Notes under the pieces: model-generated
What the model was told of the DNA's origin: nothing
The model's database searches: none
Seen by the model: only the letters and a program-made list of their open reading frames with translations
Translations under genes and position numbers: made by a program
Origin: Eubacteriales bacterium
GTDB taxonomy: Bacteria; Bacillota; Clostridia; Oscillospirales; CAG-382
Reading direction: 5' to 3'
Length of the DNA stretch: 10,811 bases
Assembly (NCBI GenBank): GCA_028701715.1
Contig: JAQVQF010000058.1
Coordinates: forward strand, 1 to 10,811
Shown here: in pieces, positions 1 through 6,390 of the stretch
Numbering within the stretch: position 1 is the stretch's first letter
How the letters are laid out: every line of letters begins with the position of its first letter

Positions 1-1
1 A

Positions 2-73
2 TATGTCATCATCTGGATAACCGGAAAAGAAAGCTGCAACGACTATATCAACCGATTCGGCGAATATACGTAA
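2..73 (+). CDS. C-terminal fragment of an unidentified protein
   Basis: An open frame enters from the left edge and ends at TAA (71-73), giving 23 residues that begin YVIIWITGKESC and end NRFGEYT. The hydrophobic VIIWI run followed by a polar tail looks like natural protein. The stop sits six bases before a strong terminator hairpin, which supports this being the true 3' end of a plus-strand gene. The fragment is too short to assign a family. It converges on the spoIIIA operon and shares the terminator with it. Confidence 0.55.
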   Translation, partial: YVIIWITGKESCNDYINRFGEYT

Positions 74-78
74 TACGG

Positions 79-107
79 AAAAAATGAGCCGCTCGGCTCA
101 TTTTTTT
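79..107. terminator. Bidirectional Rho-independent terminator
   Basis: A perfect 7-bp stem (84-90 with 95-101, ATGAGCC/GGCTCAT) and a 4-base loop GCTC is extended by five A-T pairs (79-83 with 102-106). It is followed by a T run on the plus strand, and by a T run on the minus strand arising from the flanking A run. It lies between a plus-strand stop codon (73) and the minus-strand spoIIIAH stop (142-144), which is where two converging transcripts would both need to end. Confidence 0.88.
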
Positions 108-141
108 CATATTCGATTTGCTTTAATCCGTTCTCCAACGC

Positions 142-717
142 TTATTTCGGAATAATTTTTATTCCGGTTGCAGGCAGCCCCGACTGCTCGACCGCGATTT
201 CAAGTATCTGCGCCACTTCGTCCGGCATAAGCCCGTCGGTCTTGATGATAACAGAGCATTTCTGACCTGAAATAATGGCGACACACTCCGTAAAGCCTTT
301 GGATTTCACCAGCATTTCGATATTCGCCTCGGCGTTCATATCCGCGACCATAGCGGCTATCGAAAGCAGGGCTTCCTGCTTTGCGTCGGGCATGGTGTCC
401 GGCGAATCGGCTATAGTCTGGAGCACCTCCATTGCCTCGTCGCGTGTTCTTTCGCGGTTGATGACCGAAACGGCGAAAAAGCTGTCCTCTTCGATCTCAA
501 CGTCGGCTTCCGACGCTTCGCCGTCAACAAGCACGGTGTTGCCCAAGGTTTTGGTGCCTTCCTCTGTTTTGATATCGCCTCCGCCGCCGGCTGCGCTGTA
601 GACGATTATGCCCGCTCCGATAATAAGCACGCAGCATACGATAATAAAATTCCTGCTTGTAAAGAAAGCCTTCCAGTTAATACTCTTTATTTTTTTCTTG
701 ACATCGTCGAAATTCAT
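142..717 (-). CDS. spoIIIAH: SpoIIIAH, ring-forming channel protein
   Basis: This is the last gene of the spoIIIA operon (191 aa). Family knowledge: SpoIIIAH is a mother-cell membrane protein whose extracellular YscJ/FliF-like domain forms a ring and meets forespore SpoIIQ in the intermembrane space, making the feeding channel needed for sigma-G activity. Seen here: a short basic cytoplasmic segment (MNFDDVKKKIKS), one membrane span at about residues 25-42 (FIIVCCVLIIGAGIIVY), an acidic and polar linker, and a C-terminal alpha/beta domain ending ATGIKIIPK. The start is the ATG at 717, because GGAGGG (725-730) lies seven bases before it. An in-frame ATG at 732 overlaps that Shine-Dalgarno sequence and is unlikely to be used. 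The protein is shorter than the B. subtilis one (about 218 aa), mainly in the linker. The gene follows spoIIIAG by 29 bp and ends just before the shared terminator. Confidence 0.93.
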   Translation of the reverse strand: MNFDDVKKKIKSINWKAFFTSRNFIIVCCVLIIGAGIIVYSAAGGGGDIKTEEGTKTLGNTVLVDGEASEADVEIEEDSFFAVSVINRERTRDEAMEVLQTIADSPDTMPDAKQEALLSIAAMVADMNAEANIEMLVKSKGFTECVAIISGQKCSVIIKTDGLMPDEVAQILEIAVEQSGLPATGIKIIPK

Positions 718-724
718 GAATTGT

Positions 725-730
725 CCCTCC
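725..730 (-). promoter_or_regulatory. Ribosome binding site deciding the spoIIIAH start
   Basis: GGAGGG on the minus strand, with a seven-base spacer to the ATG at 717. It overlaps the alternative in-frame ATG at 730-732, so the downstream ATG is preferred as the spoIIIAH start. Confidence 0.75.
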
Positions 731-744
731 ATATATATATATAT
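731..744. repeat. (AT)7 dinucleotide repeat
   Basis: Seven uninterrupted AT units lie between the spoIIIAG stop (747-749) and the spoIIIAH ribosome binding site (725-730). The tract is self-complementary and directly abuts the Shine-Dalgarno sequence on its upstream side. Changes in length would not alter the spacing from Shine-Dalgarno to start. No function is shown. Confidence 0.85.
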
Positions 745-746
745 CG

Positions 747-1238
747 TTATCTGGTTACGCTTATACGGTTTGTCGGCAGGTCAAACAATGCCGACAGCAT
801 CTGGATAATTTTGTATTCCACTGTCGCGGTAATACCGGGACACACCACCGCCACCCCGCTTACCTTCGGCATTCTTTCTTCGATAAGCACCGGTTGTTCA
901 TTGCCCGCGTAATTCGCCAGCACATATTCTTTGCGGCTGTCCGAACCGTTTTCGTTGCTCGTTATCTGCTGGTCGGAGGCGTAATAATATTCGTATCCGC
1001 TCTTTAAGGTTACCATTACCGTGCAGCTCTTTACACCGGAAACGCTTTTAACGACCTTTTCAACGTCACTCTCCAGTGCCCGGCGATAATCGTCAGTCTC
1101 GTTATATTTGAATTCGCCGTCGGTTGAAACGGTTTTTTCCGCCGTAGGCCAAAGCAGGAGTATGACGCCGGCTATTAAAGCCATTATCACAAAACCTATT
1201 CCCTTGATCTTTTTCAGCTTTTCAATCAGACCGTTAAT
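747..1238 (-). CDS. spoIIIAG: SpoIIIAG, ring-forming channel protein
   Basis: SpoIIIAG is a single-pass mother-cell membrane protein with an extracellular YscJ/FliF-like ring-building domain; in B. subtilis it forms a large ring in the SpoIIIA-SpoIIQ channel. Seen here: a membrane span GFVIMALIAGVILLLW followed by a soluble domain with the typical run VEKVVKSVSGVKSCTVMVTL and a C-terminal GVAVVCPG segment ending at residues LPTNRISVTR. The start is uncertain. The first standard start codon is GTG at 1190, which leaves only two residues before hydrophobic sequence. In-frame sequence upstream encodes INGLIEKLKKIKGIGF, a basic amphipathic leader typical of this protein, and is open back to a TGA at 1245-1247. 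The only candidate start there with a plausible ribosome site is ATT at 1236-1238, which overlaps the spoIIIAF stop by one base and follows GGAGGTGG. I annotate from ATT (163 aa); the GTG form would be 147 aa. Both are shorter than the B. subtilis protein (about 229 aa). Confidence 0.85.
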   Translation of the reverse strand: MNGLIEKLKKIKGIGFVIMALIAGVILLLWPTAEKTVSTDGEFKYNETDDYRRALESDVEKVVKSVSGVKSCTVMVTLKSGYEYYYASDQQITSNENGSDSRKEYVLANYAGNEQPVLIEERMPKVSGVAVVCPGITATVEYKIIQMLSALFDLPTNRISVTR

Positions 1239-1683
1239 CGGAAATCACCACCTCCACGGAGCCTCCGAGCGTTTCGAGCAGAAAGTCCCGCACTTCATTA
1301 ACATGTTCCCCATCGCTTTCCTTAAGCGTTACGGTTGTATTCCCAACGACCACCTCTCCGTCCCCGCTATATATTTCTATGCTGATATCCTGCACGGTTA
1401 TTCCAAATTTTTCGTAAACTATATGTTTTATATATTCGCGCACCTTTTTTTCCGCTTCGGCGGAAATATAGTCGCCCGTTGAATATTCGTTAGCTTCAAC
1501 CGAATATGTCAGTTTCGTGTCAATGTCCCCGTTAAAAACCGCAACCACCGGCATAATCACCGCCACCGCGCATATAAGCGAGCACACATATTTCACGTAT
1601 TTTTCCAACCCTCCGGAAGCGAGAGAGGAACAGATTGCCGAAAGCACGGACGCGATGAGAATACAGAAAAAATAGCTACTCAT
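1234..1683 (-). CDS. spoIIIAF: SpoIIIAF, sporulation channel membrane protein
   Basis: A 149-aa protein with two N-terminal membrane segments (about residues 3-22, YFFCILIASVLSAICSSL, and 29-48, VKYVCSLICAVAVIMPVVAV) followed by a soluble alpha/beta domain. That domain contains KFGITVQDISIEI and VVVGNTTVTL, and the protein ends SVEVVISD. This architecture and its place between AE and AG identify SpoIIIAF, a component of the SpoIIIA complex in the outer forespore membrane whose soluble domain has a ring-building-like fold. The ATG at 1683 is chosen over an in-frame TTG at 1695: it sits one base after the spoIIIAE stop and has GGGGATTAAA before it, whereas the TTG has no ribosome site. It is shorter than the B. 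subtilis protein (about 206 aa). Confidence 0.9.
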   Translation of the reverse strand: MSSYFFCILIASVLSAICSSLASGGLEKYVKYVCSLICAVAVIMPVVAVFNGDIDTKLTYSVEANEYSTGDYISAEAEKKVREYIKHIVYEKFGITVQDISIEIYSGDGEVVVGNTTVTLKESDGEHVNEVRDFLLETLGGSVEVVISD

Positions 1684-1684
1684 T

Positions 1685-2785
1685 TTAATCCCCAATCCCG
1701 ATTCTGATAAATAATGCCACGGCTATTATAAAAATGGAACCCGTTCCCACAAGAATGGACATGAGCACGCTCATAAAGCCGTTTACGTCATACAGCATCG
1801 CCGATTCTTTTTCGAGCCCGAGCATACGGGCTATCATCGCCGCCATAAGAATGAACACCTTGTACATAATCACATAGATTATCGGAGGTAGCACCAACAC
1901 CATTATCGTGACCAGTCCCACGGCTCCCACAGACGATTTAACCACTCCCACCGCGGATGATACCGTTTTCGCCGCTTCTCCGATGATATTACCTATTACC
2001 GGTATAAAAACACCCGACGCAAATTTTACGGTGCGGTAGATATAATTGTCGGCCGCCGCCGTTATAATTGTTTGAAAATACATCACCACGCCGAACATGG
2101 TGAAAGCAAAAGCAAGCAGCGTGGTAAGGGCATTTTTAATAAAATTCGTTACCGAACGCATGTCCACCGACCCGGGAAGCGCCGACATAAGCGATATGAC
2201 AAAACCCGTCTGCAGAAGCGGTTGTAGCAGAAAACCCGAAAATCGCTGCACCACCGTCAAAAACAAGAGCAATGAGGACGAGCCCGCCACTCCGGAGGAT
2301 ATATTCCCGCCGAGCGTGTACAGCGCGGCGGTCACCGGCAGCAGCGCCGACATATACAGGCAAAGGCTGTTGAGTGATTCGGCGGCGAAGGTAAACACCG
2401 AAGCAAGTCCGGAAAACAGTACTCCCGAAAGGACTATCACCGATACGAACTCGAATACGGTTTTAAGCGATGTATTGTCGCTTGTCCACCTGAAAGACGC
2501 GAGCGCCGCCGAAATCACTATAACGGCAAGCAGCGAATAAAAAAACTTTACTCCGTTTTTATAAAATCCGGTTAGAGAGGTTCTTATAACCTTGAAAATT
2601 TTTTCCGCCACATCGACTTTTTCTTCGCCGCTTCTTTCGGAATACGTTATATATTCGTTTTTGGGCAGATTTTCCGTGCCCGCCTCTTTGGCGACATTTT
2701 CCTGCTCGGAGGTATCATAAGCCCCGACGCACAACGGAAAGGCAAAGAGTATAAAAGCGGCGACAACCGCGGCAAGCCTTTTCAA
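1685..2785 (-). CDS. spoIIIAE: SpoIIIAE, polytopic sporulation channel protein
   Basis: A 366-aa polytopic membrane protein, the largest membrane subunit of the SpoIIIA complex in the mother-cell-derived membrane around the forespore. Seen here: a signal peptide (MKRLAAVVAAFILFAFPLCV, then GA; likely cleavage after Ala22), a polar acidic stretch to about residue 75, and then many hydrophobic segments, including LLAVIVISAALASF, VSVIVLSGVLFSGLASVF and a C-terminal SIFIIAVALFIRIGIGD. The start is TTG at 2785, giving a perfect signal peptide. It forms a TTGA overlap with the spoIIIAD stop and has GAGGG (2793-2797) seven bases upstream. The open frame runs 40 codons further upstream, but that part is out-of-frame spoIIIAD sequence rich in Arg and His and is not protein-like for AE. 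The gene ends one base before spoIIIAF. Confidence 0.94.
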   Translation of the reverse strand: MKRLAAVVAAFILFAFPLCVGAYDTSEQENVAKEAGTENLPKNEYITYSERSGEEKVDVAEKIFKVIRTSLTGFYKNGVKFFYSLLAVIVISAALASFRWTSDNTSLKTVFEFVSVIVLSGVLFSGLASVFTFAAESLNSLCLYMSALLPVTAALYTLGGNISSGVAGSSSLLLFLTVVQRFSGFLLQPLLQTGFVISLMSALPGSVDMRSVTNFIKNALTTLLAFAFTMFGVVMYFQTIITAAADNYIYRTVKFASGVFIPVIGNIIGEAAKTVSSAVGVVKSSVGAVGLVTIMVLVLPPIIYVIMYKVFILMAAMIARMLGLEKESAMLYDVNGFMSVLMSILVGTGSIFIIAVALFIRIGIGD

Positions 2786-3162
2786 AGCAGTTCCCTCGCA
2801 AAGGTTACCAGATTTTTCAGCACCGGAAGTGAAATGGTGATTATGGCTATTTTCCCGGCGAGCTCGATCCGTCCGCCGACCGAAGTTTCCCCGCAGTCGC
2901 GGCATATCTCCGAAGCCAGCTGACAGACAAGAGCTATGCCCAAGGCCTTTACGGCGACGGTAAAATATGTACTCATCCCGCTTTGGTAGGAAAGAGTTTT
3001 AACATATTCCAGCACGGGTATTATCTGTATGGCTATGTAAGAAAGCATTATGATACCCGCGGCGGCGGCTATCATGGGTTGAAACGAGCTCCCCATCTGT
3101 TTGAGAATAACCGCAATGCACACCGCGCACAATCCGAACCCGCATACCGAATAAATATTCAT
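2782..3162 (-). CDS. spoIIIAD: SpoIIIAD, small sporulation membrane protein
   Basis: A 126-aa membrane protein beginning MNIYSVCGFGLCAVCIAVIL, with hydrophobic segments at about residues 5-21, 30-50, 66-84 and 103-117. SpoIIIAD and SpoIIIAC are related small membrane proteins of the SpoIIIA complex; the shared pattern of a glycine-containing first helix and a second AGIIMLSYIAIQII-like helix is visible in both. The ATG at 3162 overlaps the spoIIIAC stop (ATGA), and AAGGAG (3175-3180) lies upstream. The frame is open further upstream to 3390, but that part is a shadow of spoIIIAC. The stop overlaps the spoIIIAE TTG start. Length matches the family (about 130 aa). Confidence 0.93.
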   Translation of the reverse strand: MNIYSVCGFGLCAVCIAVILKQMGSSFQPMIAAAAGIIMLSYIAIQIIPVLEYVKTLSYQSGMSTYFTVAVKALGIALVCQLASEICRDCGETSVGGRIELAGKIAIITISLPVLKNLVTFARELL

Positions 3163-3365
3163 ATGCCGAACACGCTCCTTATCGCACTGAAAAGAGAGCC
3201 TATTTCGGATATAAGCATAAGCATTACGATTATTACTCCCGCCACCGAAACATAGGTGGACTGCTCCTCTCTTCCGGTTTTCTGGAGTATCTGGCAGGCT
3301 ATCGACACCAAAAGTCCCACCCCCGCGATTTTCAACACCAGTGTTATGTTCAAGCCTGTGATCAT
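3159..3365 (-). CDS. spoIIIAC: SpoIIIAC, small sporulation membrane protein
   Basis: A 68-aa protein with two membrane helices, about residues 7-26 (ITLVLKIAGVGLLVSIACQI) and 39-58 (VSVAGVIIVMLMLISEIGSL). The KIAGVG motif in the first helix and the overall length match SpoIIIAC, a small essential membrane subunit of the SpoIIIA channel. The ATG at 3365 gives an N terminus of the expected length, but the best Shine-Dalgarno-like sequence (AGAAAGGA) is flush against the ATG, so initiation may be weak or use another signal. A TTG four codons downstream is the only nearby alternative. The gene is preceded by a 92-bp gap holding two direct repeats and overlaps spoIIIAD by four bases. Confidence 0.92.
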   Translation of the reverse strand: MITGLNITLVLKIAGVGLLVSIACQILQKTGREEQSTYVSVAGVIIVMLMLISEIGSLFSAIRSVFGI

Positions 3366-3390
3366 TCCTTTCTGCTAAACCGCAAACCAA

Positions 3391-3422
3391 TTTATCCGAC
3401 AGTAATTATTTTTATCCGACAG
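3391..3422. repeat. Pair of 12-bp direct repeats, 20-bp period
   Basis: TTTATCCGACAG occurs at 3391-3402 and again at 3411-3422, separated by eight AT-rich bases. On the transcribed (minus) strand this reads CTGTCGGATAAA twice. The two copies are exactly 20 bp apart, about two helical turns, inside the only sizeable gap of the spoIIIA operon, between spoIIIAB and spoIIIAC. The identity is direct observation; a role as a protein binding site is inference. Confidence 0.8.
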
Positions 3423-3457
3423 CTTTTAAAGCACATATGCTTTCAAACAGAAGCCTT

Positions 3458-3949
3458 TCAGTATAAAACAATGGCGGCAAGACACCCCGCCAAAGCGCCG
3501 AGATAACGGTAGCTTTTTATTTTACCCGCAAGCGCAGCGCGCATCTGTTCCCGCTCCTTGCTTAAAAATGCCATGCAGCCTTCGATCCTTTCGATTTGTG
3601 TATCGCAATCGAGCAGCCCCAGTGTCGAACCAAAGGAAGATAGCACGTCCTTTATTCCTTCGCCGACCGACAGCCGTTCAAGCGCGTTATGCCAGATTTC
3701 GTTGGCGGGAACGATATCGGAGCTTTTTAATGTTTCGGTAAATCCGCAGGAATCCAACGCCTTGTCGGAAAAGGACACGAATATACCGTACAGCTCGGTT
3801 CTTGAATACGATATGGCGTTTTTCATGGATTCGAGCAGCGAAATCATACCGCACAGCTCAAGATAGCTTTTTTGCCTGTAATCGGCATATATACCCCCGC
3901 AGAACCATCCGACCGCGATAATCAACCCGCAGGCTATTATTTTTGTCAT
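3458..3949 (-). CDS. spoIIIAB: SpoIIIAB, sporulation membrane-anchored protein
   Basis: A 163-aa protein with one hydrophobic segment at each end (residues 3-20, KIIACGLIIAVGWFCGGI, and the last 15, ending LGALAGCLAAIVLY) around a helical cytoplasmic domain containing ELCGMISLLESMKNAISYSRTEL. This arrangement resembles GspF/type II secretion-type proteins and is characteristic of SpoIIIAB, thought to couple the SpoIIIAA ATPase to the membrane complex. The length is near the B. subtilis value (about 171 aa). The ATG at 3949 has AAGGA about 11 bases upstream. The gene starts 33 bp after the spoIIIAA stop and is followed by a 92-bp gap before spoIIIAC. Confidence 0.92.
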   Translation of the reverse strand: MTKIIACGLIIAVGWFCGGIYADYRQKSYLELCGMISLLESMKNAISYSRTELYGIFVSFSDKALDSCGFTETLKSSDIVPANEIWHNALERLSVGEGIKDVLSSFGSTLGLLDCDTQIERIEGCMAFLSKEREQMRAALAGKIKSYRYLGALAGCLAAIVLY

Positions 3950-3982
3950 TTTTATTGCGTTCCTTTCCGTGGCAAAATGTAT

Positions 3983-4864
3983 TTACACCGTCATTTCGCT
4001 TTTATATCCGCCGTCGTACCAAAGCCGAACGAACAGCTTAAATATGCCTTTTTCGGTCATGCGGGCTATATGCGGTCTTTTCATTATACCCTCCAAGCTG
4101 TCTCCGTGGCAGGAGGCGATAAGGCATACGCCGCTGTTCTGAGCCGCGATAACCCCGTCGGCTTCCGTATCGCTTATTTCATCGCATATTATAATCTGCG
4201 GCGACATGGTGCGGGTGAGAAGATCTATTCCGTCCCGCTTGCGGCAGCCCCTGACATAGTCTATCAGACAGCCGTTCATTTCCGGCACATAAAGTTCGCT
4301 TCTTTCGTCGGCAAGCCCGACCCGGTACGGCTTGTTTCCCCTGGAAAGCAGGTAAGCCACAGAGCGGAGATAGGTCGTTTTGCCGAGCCCCGGCGGGGAA
4401 AACACCAGGGTGCCGCATATACCCTCCGACGTAAAATAATCCGTAAGCGGTTTTGCGAGATCGGGATACAAACGGCTCACGCGGAGGGACACCGACCTGA
4501 TGTCCGAAAAAGTTTTTATACCGTTTCTGTCGGTGACGGCGTCGCCGCATATTCCGGCGCGCGCTCCGCCCTCAAGAGGTATATAACCGTATTTTATGGT
4601 ATCGTCGAACGAATACAGGGAGGATCTCGTCAGCTTGGAAATACATTCCTTCATCTCGTCTTCTGTGACGGCCACCCCGTATTCCGGTTTGCAAAGCTTC
4701 CCCTGTCCGTTTATCGAAAGGTTGCGGTTGCCGCAGGAAAGCGACAGCGGAAGACCCACGCGCAGCCGTATCTCGTTCAACGACATGACCGCGGTGCGGG
4801 GGATGCCCATTATCAGTAAATATATTCTCAGAGGAAGGTATTTATATATTTTTTCTGCTTCCAA
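3983..4864 (-). CDS. spoIIIAA: SpoIIIAA, AAA-type ATPase of the sporulation channel
   Basis: A 293-aa soluble ATPase related to secretion ATPases, expected to act at the cytoplasmic face of the mother-cell membrane and power or assemble the SpoIIIA complex. Seen: an N-terminal domain with NEIRLRVGLPL (30-40) and the family run YSFDDTIKYGYIPLEGGARAG (about 84-104); Walker A SPPGLGKTT (156-164); ADERSEL (185-191); Walker B IIICDEIS (224-231); and a sensor-like IASCHG (249-254). The first Walker A residue is Ser where Gly is usual; the Lys-Thr is intact. The start is TTG at 4864: the peptide KIYKYLP before the conserved core aligns with the expected N terminus, and no ATG occurs until residue 19. 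The start lies 23 bp inside the end of the upstream flippase gene, implying translational coupling. No strong ribosome site is seen. Confidence 0.94.
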   Translation of the reverse strand: MEAEKIYKYLPLRIYLLIMGIPRTAVMSLNEIRLRVGLPLSLSCGNRNLSINGQGKLCKPEYGVAVTEDEMKECISKLTRSSLYSFDDTIKYGYIPLEGGARAGICGDAVTDRNGIKTFSDIRSVSLRVSRLYPDLAKPLTDYFTSEGICGTLVFSPPGLGKTTYLRSVAYLLSRGNKPYRVGLADERSELYVPEMNGCLIDYVRGCRKRDGIDLLTRTMSPQIIICDEISDTEADGVIAAQNSGVCLIASCHGDSLEGIMKRPHIARMTEKGIFKLFVRLWYDGGYKSEMTV

Positions 4865-6356
4865 TTTTATTCACCGTCAGGAACATTACGAAATATACCG
4901 CCGTAAACACAATACAGCCGGCAGCCGCGGACACCATGGGAGCATCGGAATTCAACAAATGCACAGCCATCCTTGACACAAGCCCCGAAGAAGCGGCGCA
5001 TACGAGCGGTGTCAGAAAGAACCTGATAAATCCTATGCGGACACAGCTCACTTTAAGAATACGCGAAAGGCACATTATAAAAGAAAATGTGTTCGATACT
5101 ATCAGCAGCCACAAGTAACCTTCCGCTCCGGTCGAGGGAATAAATAAAAATATAGCGGTTATTCGGAGAACGCAATTATACAGCGTGATACGCATGGTAT
5201 ACGCCTGCTGACCTATACCCTTTAGCAAGCCGTCGGTGATGGTTTCTATGTACATAAAAGGCGTCACCGCGGCAAGCAGTCTGAAAGCTCTCGCCGATTC
5301 CGCGGAATGATAAAAAGCCCGGCTTATCTCCTCCGGAAAGAAAAAGAATATTCCTCCGGCGGCGATGCCGAATATAAAGGTAACTCGGAGCGTTTTCTGC
5401 ATTTTCATGTCCCGCGCGGTCTTGTCCGAAAAGGTATTAAGACGCGATATTTCGGGTATAAGTATACTTATAAGAGCCGAAAGGAAGGCAAAAGGAAAAA
5501 ACAACACCGGTATGACCATACCGCGTATCAGCCCGAAATCAGACAGCGCCTTGGCTTCGCTCCCGCCGTACAGCGCGAAGCAGTACGGGATAAGCAGGTT
5601 TTCCGCCGTATGCAATCCGTTTGTCAGCCAGCTGCCCGCGGCATTGGGGAGCGCGACTTCCGTTATGCGCTTTAAGGAGCAAAATCTGCTCTCGCCCTTG
5701 TTAAAACGGTATCTTTTGCCGAAAAACCAGAAAGAATATACATAGAAGAACGAAAACACCTCGCCGCAGGCAAGACCGGTTGTTATTCCGATGCAAAGCT
5801 TCCCGATATCGGTGGTCGAGCTTAGGAAAAACGAGATAATGACCATGTTTAATCCGATTTTGCACAGCTCCTCGAAAAGCTGACTGGATGCCGGGATCAT
5901 AACCCTTCTTGACGCTATAAAGTAGCCCTTGATGCTCGACGACATCGCCATGAAGGGCATGGAAAGCGATAGTATACGAAGCGGCAGGAGCGTACGCGAA
6001 TCCCCCAGCAGCAGCTTTGAGAACGGAGAGGACAGAGCCAGAAGCGACAGCATGGAAAGCACGCCGAGCGATAACGCAAGACGGGACGCCGTTTTCAGCG
6101 CTTTTTCCGCACCCTTGGTGCCTCCTCCGCCTTCAAGCTCCTCGGCCGCTATTTTCGATACGGAAATACCTATGCCCGCCGTGGCAAAGGATGCGAACAG
6201 TGAATATATTGAAAGAACCAGCTGGTAAAGGCCTATACCCTCGCTTCCTATTCTATTGGAAAGATACAGCCGGAAAAGCATGCCGCTTCCCCTGCAGGCA
6301 AGTGAAAACGCGCATATTATTGCGGCGTTTTTCAGCAAACCGCTTTTCGCTTTCAA
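4842..6356 (-). CDS. SpoVB-like lipid flippase (MOP/MATE-like, MurJ superfamily)
   Basis: A 504-aa polytopic membrane protein with the profile of the polysaccharide-biosynthesis/SpoVB branch of the MOP exporter superfamily. Its N terminus LLKNAAIICAFSLACRGSGM runs into RIGSEGIGLYQLVLSIYSLF, the typical Gly-rich GxEGxGLYQL signature of SpoVB relatives, and hydrophobic helices continue to the end. Family members flip undecaprenyl-linked precursors; SpoVB is implicated in spore cortex formation. The start is TTG at 6356, supported by AGGAGG (6366-6371) nine bases upstream. It is the first gene of the operon and its 3' end overlaps spoIIIAA by 23 bp, so it should be expressed with the channel genes in the mother cell. 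Family assignment is firm; whether it is the true SpoVB orthologue or another sporulation flippase cannot be told from sequence alone. Confidence 0.88.
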   Translation of the reverse strand: MKAKSGLLKNAAIICAFSLACRGSGMLFRLYLSNRIGSEGIGLYQLVLSIYSLFASFATAGIGISVSKIAAEELEGGGGTKGAEKALKTASRLALSLGVLSMLSLLALSSPFSKLLLGDSRTLLPLRILSLSMPFMAMSSSIKGYFIASRRVMIPASSQLFEELCKIGLNMVIISFFLSSTTDIGKLCIGITTGLACGEVFSFFYVYSFWFFGKRYRFNKGESRFCSLKRITEVALPNAAGSWLTNGLHTAENLLIPYCFALYGGSEAKALSDFGLIRGMVIPVLFFPFAFLSALISILIPEISRLNTFSDKTARDMKMQKTLRVTFIFGIAAGGIFFFFPEEISRAFYHSAESARAFRLLAAVTPFMYIETITDGLLKGIGQQAYTMRITLYNCVLRITAIFLFIPSTGAEGYLWLLIVSNTFSFIMCLSRILKVSCVRIGFIRFFLTPLVCAASSGLVSRMAVHLLNSDAPMVSAAAGCIVFTAVYFVMFLTVNKIGSRKNI

Positions 6357-6365
6357 AAACCACGT

Positions 6366-6371
6366 CCTCCT
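6366..6371 (-). promoter_or_regulatory. Ribosome binding site supporting a TTG start
   Basis: Perfect AGGAGG on the minus strand, nine bases before the TTG at 6354-6356. It is the strongest ribosome site on the minus strand here and fixes the flippase start despite the non-ATG codon. Confidence 0.8.
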
Positions 6372-6390
6372 TTTTGTTTCTATTCGTTTA

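Noticed and set aside
2786..2905. N-terminal extension of spoIIIAE to 406 residues
   Set aside because: The added 40 residues are out-of-frame spoIIIAD sequence and would bury the clear signal peptide that begins at the TTG at 2785.
3163..3390. N-terminal extension of spoIIIAD to 202 residues
   Set aside because: The added 76 residues are out-of-frame spoIIIAC sequence; the ATG at 3162 has a classic ATGA overlap with the spoIIIAC stop.
3428..3443. Small hairpin AAAGCA-CATA-TGCTTT after spoIIIAB as a possible terminator
   Set aside because: The stem is six pairs, mostly A-T, and no T run follows on the minus strand, so it is unlikely to stop transcription within the operon.
3872..4819. A 315-codon plus-strand open frame opposite spoIIIAA and the start of spoIIIAB
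   Set aside because: It lies antisense to clearly conserved spoIIIAA, its translation is rich in His, Arg and Tyr without recognisable motifs, and it has no ribosome site. It is a shadow of the coding bias on the other strand.
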